Assembly: GCA_016839865.1 (NCBI GenBank) | Contig: JAEOTN010000200.1 | Coordinates: forward strand, 1 to 8,103 | Direction: 5' to 3' | Length of the DNA stretch: 8,103 nt | Source of the DNA: Promethearchaeota archaeon | GTDB lineage: Archaea > Asgardarchaeota > Lokiarchaeia > Sigynarchaeales > MK-D1 | Shown: positions 5,696-8,103 of the stretch, piece after piece | Position numbering within the stretch: position 1 is the stretch's first letter | How the letters are laid out: every line of letters begins with the position of its first letter | Position numbers and translations under genes: made by a program | The notes under the pieces: model-generated | Seen by the model: only the letters and a program-made list of their open reading frames with translations | Databases searched by the model: none | What the model was told of the DNA's origin: nothing

Positions 5696-5974
5696 CTATA
5701 AACGACCTTTGTTTTTACGATCGGCAGATGATCTAATTTTTACAGTATGACTATGCACAGCACAACTTACACAATACCATTTTGATGTTTTACCACCAGG
5801 TAAAATTGCGCCAGCTTGTCTAAGCTCTTTTGCAATGACTCCCTCCATTAAACGGGTTGGTCTAGTCACTCGTTTTGCTTTGCTTCTTGGGACTAATCGA
5901 CCGCATTTAGAGCATTGTATACTTACATTCTTTCCAGATTGTCCTTTTCCTGAATTCTTTCGTTTTTTTACCAT
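5696..5974 (-). CDS. rps26e: Small-subunit ribosomal protein eS26
   Basis: eS26 belongs to the small ribosomal subunit and, in eukaryotes, lies near the mRNA exit channel. It occurs in eukaryotes and only some archaeal groups, including Asgard archaea. The 92-residue protein begins MVKKRKNSGKG, matching the basic family N-terminus, and carries zinc ligands C21-x2-C24 (QCSKCGRLVPRSKA) and C68-x2-C71 (YCVSCAVHSHTVKIRS), with the conserved CxSCAxHS sequence. The C-terminus is short (RSSADRKNKGRL) and lacks the long proline/arginine tail of eukaryotic eS26. The frame stays open upstream to 6073, but those 33 residues do not resemble eS26 and would overlap the divergent gene, so I chose the ATG at 5974. 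It is a lone gene on the minus strand, with a probable promoter shared with the FAH gene. Confidence 0.95.
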   Translation of the reverse strand: MVKKRKNSGKGQSGKNVSIQCSKCGRLVPRSKAKRVTRPTRLMEGVIAKELRQAGAILPGGKTSKWYCVSCAVHSHTVKIRSSADRKNKGRL

Positions 5975-6020
5975 AACGTTACAACTTTTCAATTTTCGGT
6001 AAGTGTATCTAGTTTCCATA

Positions 6021-6036
6021 GGATTAAAATTTTCGG
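6021..6036. promoter_or_regulatory. Candidate bidirectional TATA region between eS26 and the FAH gene
   Basis: ATTAAAATTTT (6023-6033) is nearly self-complementary. On the plus strand its centre lies about 26 bases before ATG 6054, giving a leaderless mRNA. On the minus strand initiation would fall near 6002, leaving a leader of about 28 bases before the eS26 ATG; there CCGAAAA sits immediately upstream of the TATA-like part, like a TFB recognition element. One site may thus serve both genes. Confidence 0.4.
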
Positions 6037-6053
6037 AGATTACATTAAACATA

Positions 6054-6752
6054 ATGAATGTAAAGAAAATCATTTTACCTATAGCCGGGACCGAAGAAAC
6101 TTACACTGTACATCCTACGAAAATCATTTGTTTGGGTTTAAATTACGCGGCTCATGCCGCTGAAACAAATAGAAAACCTCCCAAACAACCCCTTTTGTTT
6201 CCAAAAACTCCAAATGTCTTGATCGGACATGGGCAGAATATCATCTATCCAAACATTTTGCATGAAATTAACTTACCTAGAGTAGATTATGAAGGGGAAC
6301 TTGCTGTTATCATTGGAAAAGAGGGTAAAAACATCAAGAAAGAAGATTTCGCAGATTATATACTTGGGTACTCATGTTTTAATGATGTTACTGCACGATC
6401 TCTTCAATTACATGATCGGGGAAACGCCCATCCATGGTTTAAATCGAAAAGTCTTGACACATTTGGCGCAATCGGACCTTGTGTTGTGCTGCATGACGAT
6501 ATAGGAAATCCTAATGATCTTCATTTACAAACCAGACAAAATGATAAAGTTGTTCAAGAGACTAACACCTCTGACATGATATTCCATATTGATTTTATCC
6601 TTGAATACATCTCGAAATTCTTTACATTGTATCCCGGAGACATCATCGCTACAGGAACACCATCTGGGATTGGACCACTTGCAGTGGGAGATACAATTGA
6701 GGTAGAGATTCAAAAGATCGGAATATTACAAAATAAAGTGTTTGCAGAATGA
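6054..6752 (+). CDS. Fumarylacetoacetate hydrolase (FAH) family protein
   Basis: FAH-family enzymes are metal-dependent hydrolases, decarboxylases or isomerases of small acylpyruvate-like compounds. The 232-residue product has the whole fold: an N-terminal KIICLGLNYAAHAAE (23-37), the metal-binding VDYEGELAVIIGK with E80 and E82, the third ligand D111 in FNDVTAR, the KSLDTFGAIGP loop (about 132-142) with K132, NTSDMIFHIDFILEYIS, and the late motif PGDIIATGTPSGIG. This layout is closest to the FAHD1/YcgM-like group (acylpyruvase or oxaloacetate decarboxylase), but the substrate cannot be read from sequence. ATG 6054 was preferred to an in-frame GTG at 6003 because family members start here, the added residues look unrelated and a TATA-like site is well spaced. 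It overlaps the next gene by 4 bases (ATGA), indicating a two-gene operon. Confidence 0.92.
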   Translation: MNVKKIILPIAGTEETYTVHPTKIICLGLNYAAHAAETNRKPPKQPLLFPKTPNVLIGHGQNIIYPNILHEINLPRVDYEGELAVIIGKEGKNIKKEDFADYILGYSCFNDVTARSLQLHDRGNAHPWFKSKSLDTFGAIGPCVVLHDDIGNPNDLHLQTRQNDKVVQETNTSDMIFHIDFILEYISKFFTLYPGDIIATGTPSGIGPLAVGDTIEVEIQKIGILQNKVFAE

Positions 6753-7489
6753 GTAACCACCATCCTCCAATTGTTATTCTTGATTTTGATGGAGTAATTC
6801 TTCCCTCCATCGGGGCAAAAATTGCATTAAAACAACAAATTGAAAATAAAAAGTTTAGATGGAATAAGGAGGAGCTTCAGAAATATCAACCGATAGATTT
6901 AATTAGACGAGTAGAGCGAATTGATTCTGATAAGAATTGGAAAATGGGGTATAATATCTATTCTGCGTTCAAGGACGTTCTTCCAAACTCTTTTGATCGA
7001 ATTCGATTTTTACTCTCTTTACAGAAAAATTTTCGTAAAGCGGAATATGAATTTGGAGAATTTTACCCATTTGTAATTCCTACTTTAACAAAATTGGCAG
7101 AAAATGCAATAATTGGGATTTGTACGAATTCTGAAAGAAAGCGAATTCTGCGTTGGATCGCGCATTATTCGATATCCAATCTGATTACTGCATTTACATC
7201 TCGGGATGACAGGAAACTCTATGGAGTAAAACCTAATCCGAAAATCCTGTTATATGTTGTATTAAAGATAAAGAAGGCAAAAAAACTGGGAACAATCGAT
7301 AAATCACGAGTTTTTTTTGTGGGTGACAATGTATCCGATGTGTTGACTGCAAAAAATGCAGGTGTTAACAGTGTTGCAGTATTAAGTGGTCATTCAACCA
7401 AAGTCGAATTAGAGAATTCAAATCCAGATTTTTTGCTTCCCACTTTGGAAGACATATTCTCAATTCCAGATCTTTCCTATAATAAATGA
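6749..7489 (+). CDS. HAD-family phosphatase (phosphoglycolate phosphatase-like)
   Basis: The 246-residue protein has all four HAD motifs: motif I DFDGV with nucleophile D12 and acid/base D14, motif II T126 (CTNS), motif III K161 (GVKPNP) and motif IV GDNVSD with D193 and D197. A long, mainly helical insert between residues 17 and 105 forms a C1-type cap over the active site, which sets substrate choice. The cap sequence is not one I can assign, so the substrate is unknown; phosphoglycolate or a similar small phosphate ester would be typical. The start ATG overlaps the FAH stop as ATGA, so expression is probably coupled. Such pairing suggests that the two act in one pathway or repair damaged metabolites, but this is only an inference. 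It is a soluble protein with no signal peptide. Confidence 0.9.
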   Translation: MSNHHPPIVILDFDGVILPSIGAKIALKQQIENKKFRWNKEELQKYQPIDLIRRVERIDSDKNWKMGYNIYSAFKDVLPNSFDRIRFLLSLQKNFRKAEYEFGEFYPFVIPTLTKLAENAIIGICTNSERKRILRWIAHYSISNLITAFTSRDDRKLYGVKPNPKILLYVVLKIKKAKKLGTIDKSRVFFVGDNVSDVLTAKNAGVNSVAVLSGHSTKVELENSNPDFLLPTLEDIFSIPDLSYNK

Positions 7490-7505
7490 TGATTATCCCA
7501 CAAAA

Positions 7506-7517
7506 TTTATGTTTAAG
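7506..7517 (+). promoter_or_regulatory. Candidate TATA box for the HEAT-like gene
   Basis: TTTATGTTTAAG lies 17 bases after the HAD stop and about 32 to 41 bases ahead of the two possible GTG starts, so the transcript would have a very short leader. A T-rich run (7521-7529) in the same gap may end the preceding transcript. The match is modest. Confidence 0.3.
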
Positions 7518-7548
7518 GTCTTATTTTTCTACAAAATACAGAACTTGA

Positions 7549-8103
7549 GTGAACACAGTGTTTGAAATTGATAGTTTTGAAACCGAAGAAATACAAAAAA
7601 TCGTAAAACGGATCAATCTGATTCAGATAAAAAATAAACTGGGAAAATTAGAAAAAACCGTTGATGAGCTAAAACCCTTCCTTAACCAAGATAAGAATTC
7701 TGTTGAGTGTAAAGAAGCACTACATGTGTTTATTACCCTCATGGATGATTATGCCGAGGTTATATCTGAAGATCTTATCGAACCATTACAGAATCTAATA
7801 ACATCAGATGAAGATGACGCACGACTTGATGCATTAATTTTACTTGGAACTCTCATGTTACGGAAAGTAGAGAACCGAGAGCCTATTAAAGGAGATTTAA
7901 TTGACTCATTTGCAAATTCTTTGGAGGATCCTATTGTAGAGATACGTAGTAACGCTTTGTTTTTTATTGAAGAATTACCTGAAGAATATTACCCATATAT
8001 AGCTTCAAAAATCAATAGATTGTTATATTTTCTTGAAGAAACAGAGCATTCTTCAATAATAGAAGCCGTACTCCATATTCTATCAAAAATATGGGATAGT
8101 GCC
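7549..8103 (+). CDS. HEAT-like helical repeat protein, 3' partial
   Basis: The frame is open from the TGA at 7546 to the window edge, 185 codons without a stop, so the gene is truncated on the right. Two GTG codons, 7549 and 7558, are possible starts; neither has a good Shine-Dalgarno sequence. The protein is acidic and almost wholly helical. An N-terminal helix (EEIQKIVKRINLIQIKNKL, then LEKTVDELKPFL) may form a short coiled coil. Afterwards paired helices of about 35-40 residues resemble HEAT/armadillo repeats: LIEPLQNLITSDEDDARLDA, LIDSFANSLEDPIVEIRSNA and then the final helices before the edge. The D-x-x-x-x-R-x-x-A pattern after a loop is typical of HEAT units. Such proteins serve as scaffolds or adaptors; no enzyme motif is seen. 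The exact family is unknown. Confidence 0.75.
   Translation, partial: MNTVFEIDSFETEEIQKIVKRINLIQIKNKLGKLEKTVDELKPFLNQDKNSVECKEALHVFITLMDDYAEVISEDLIEPLQNLITSDEDDARLDALILLGTLMLRKVENREPIKGDLIDSFANSLEDPIVEIRSNALFFIEELPEEYYPYIASKINRLLYFLEETEHSSIIEAVLHILSKIWDSA

Noticed and set aside
6003..6053. GTG 6003 as start of the FAH-family protein
   Set aside because: It adds 17 residues without family similarity and overlaps the TATA-like site; ATG 6054 fits better.
5975..6073. N-terminal extension of eS26 by 33 residues
   Set aside because: The added residues are unlike eS26, they cross the divergent promoter and overlap the FAH start; ATG 5974 gives the normal protein.

Overview
The window looks like archaeal chromosome, AT-rich and gene-dense, with a plausible origin in the Asgard (Promethearchaeota) group. 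Features pointing to archaea are a TFIIB-type factor (TFB), Gar1, a TrmY-type SPOUT methyltransferase, a CDP-alcohol phosphatidyltransferase resembling archaetidylinositol phosphate synthase, an archaeal EngB-type GTPase, and TATA-like boxes at suitable distances from several starts. Ribosomal protein eS26 and a free-standing Roadblock/LC7 protein fit Asgard archaea, but neither is exclusive to them, so the group is an inference.

Layout. Positions 2-1385 hold an acidic protein of unknown function, cut by the left edge, followed 4 bases later by an EngB-like GTPase. Positions 1386-1880 are about 495 noncoding bases with TATA-like boxes, a near-palindrome and a long hairpin. Positions 1881-3296 hold gar1 and tfb; gar1 appears to start at a CTG behind a strong Shine-Dalgarno sequence. 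Positions 3461-3907 encode a Roadblock/LC7 protein. Positions 3908-4252 are a second noncoding stretch, richer in G+C than the other one and with long-range base pairing; it is a candidate structured RNA or a decayed gene. Positions 4253-5669 encode the TrmY-like methyltransferase and the membrane phosphatidyltransferase. Positions 5696-5974 (minus strand) encode eS26, convergent with the phosphatidyltransferase and divergent from a FAH-family/HAD-family gene pair at 6054-7489. A helical, HEAT-like protein starts at about 7549 and runs off the right edge.

Much of the window concerns information processing: RNA pseudouridylation (Gar1), modification at tRNA position 54 (TrmY), the ribosome (eS26, perhaps EngB) and transcription initiation (TFB). 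Lipid head-group synthesis and a likely small-molecule FAH/HAD pair sit beside these. I see no CRISPR array, complete mobile element, tRNA or rRNA. I see no clear multi-gene novel system; the best leads are the two noncoding regions, the CTG start and basic tail of Gar1, and the unknown acidic partner of the GTPase.
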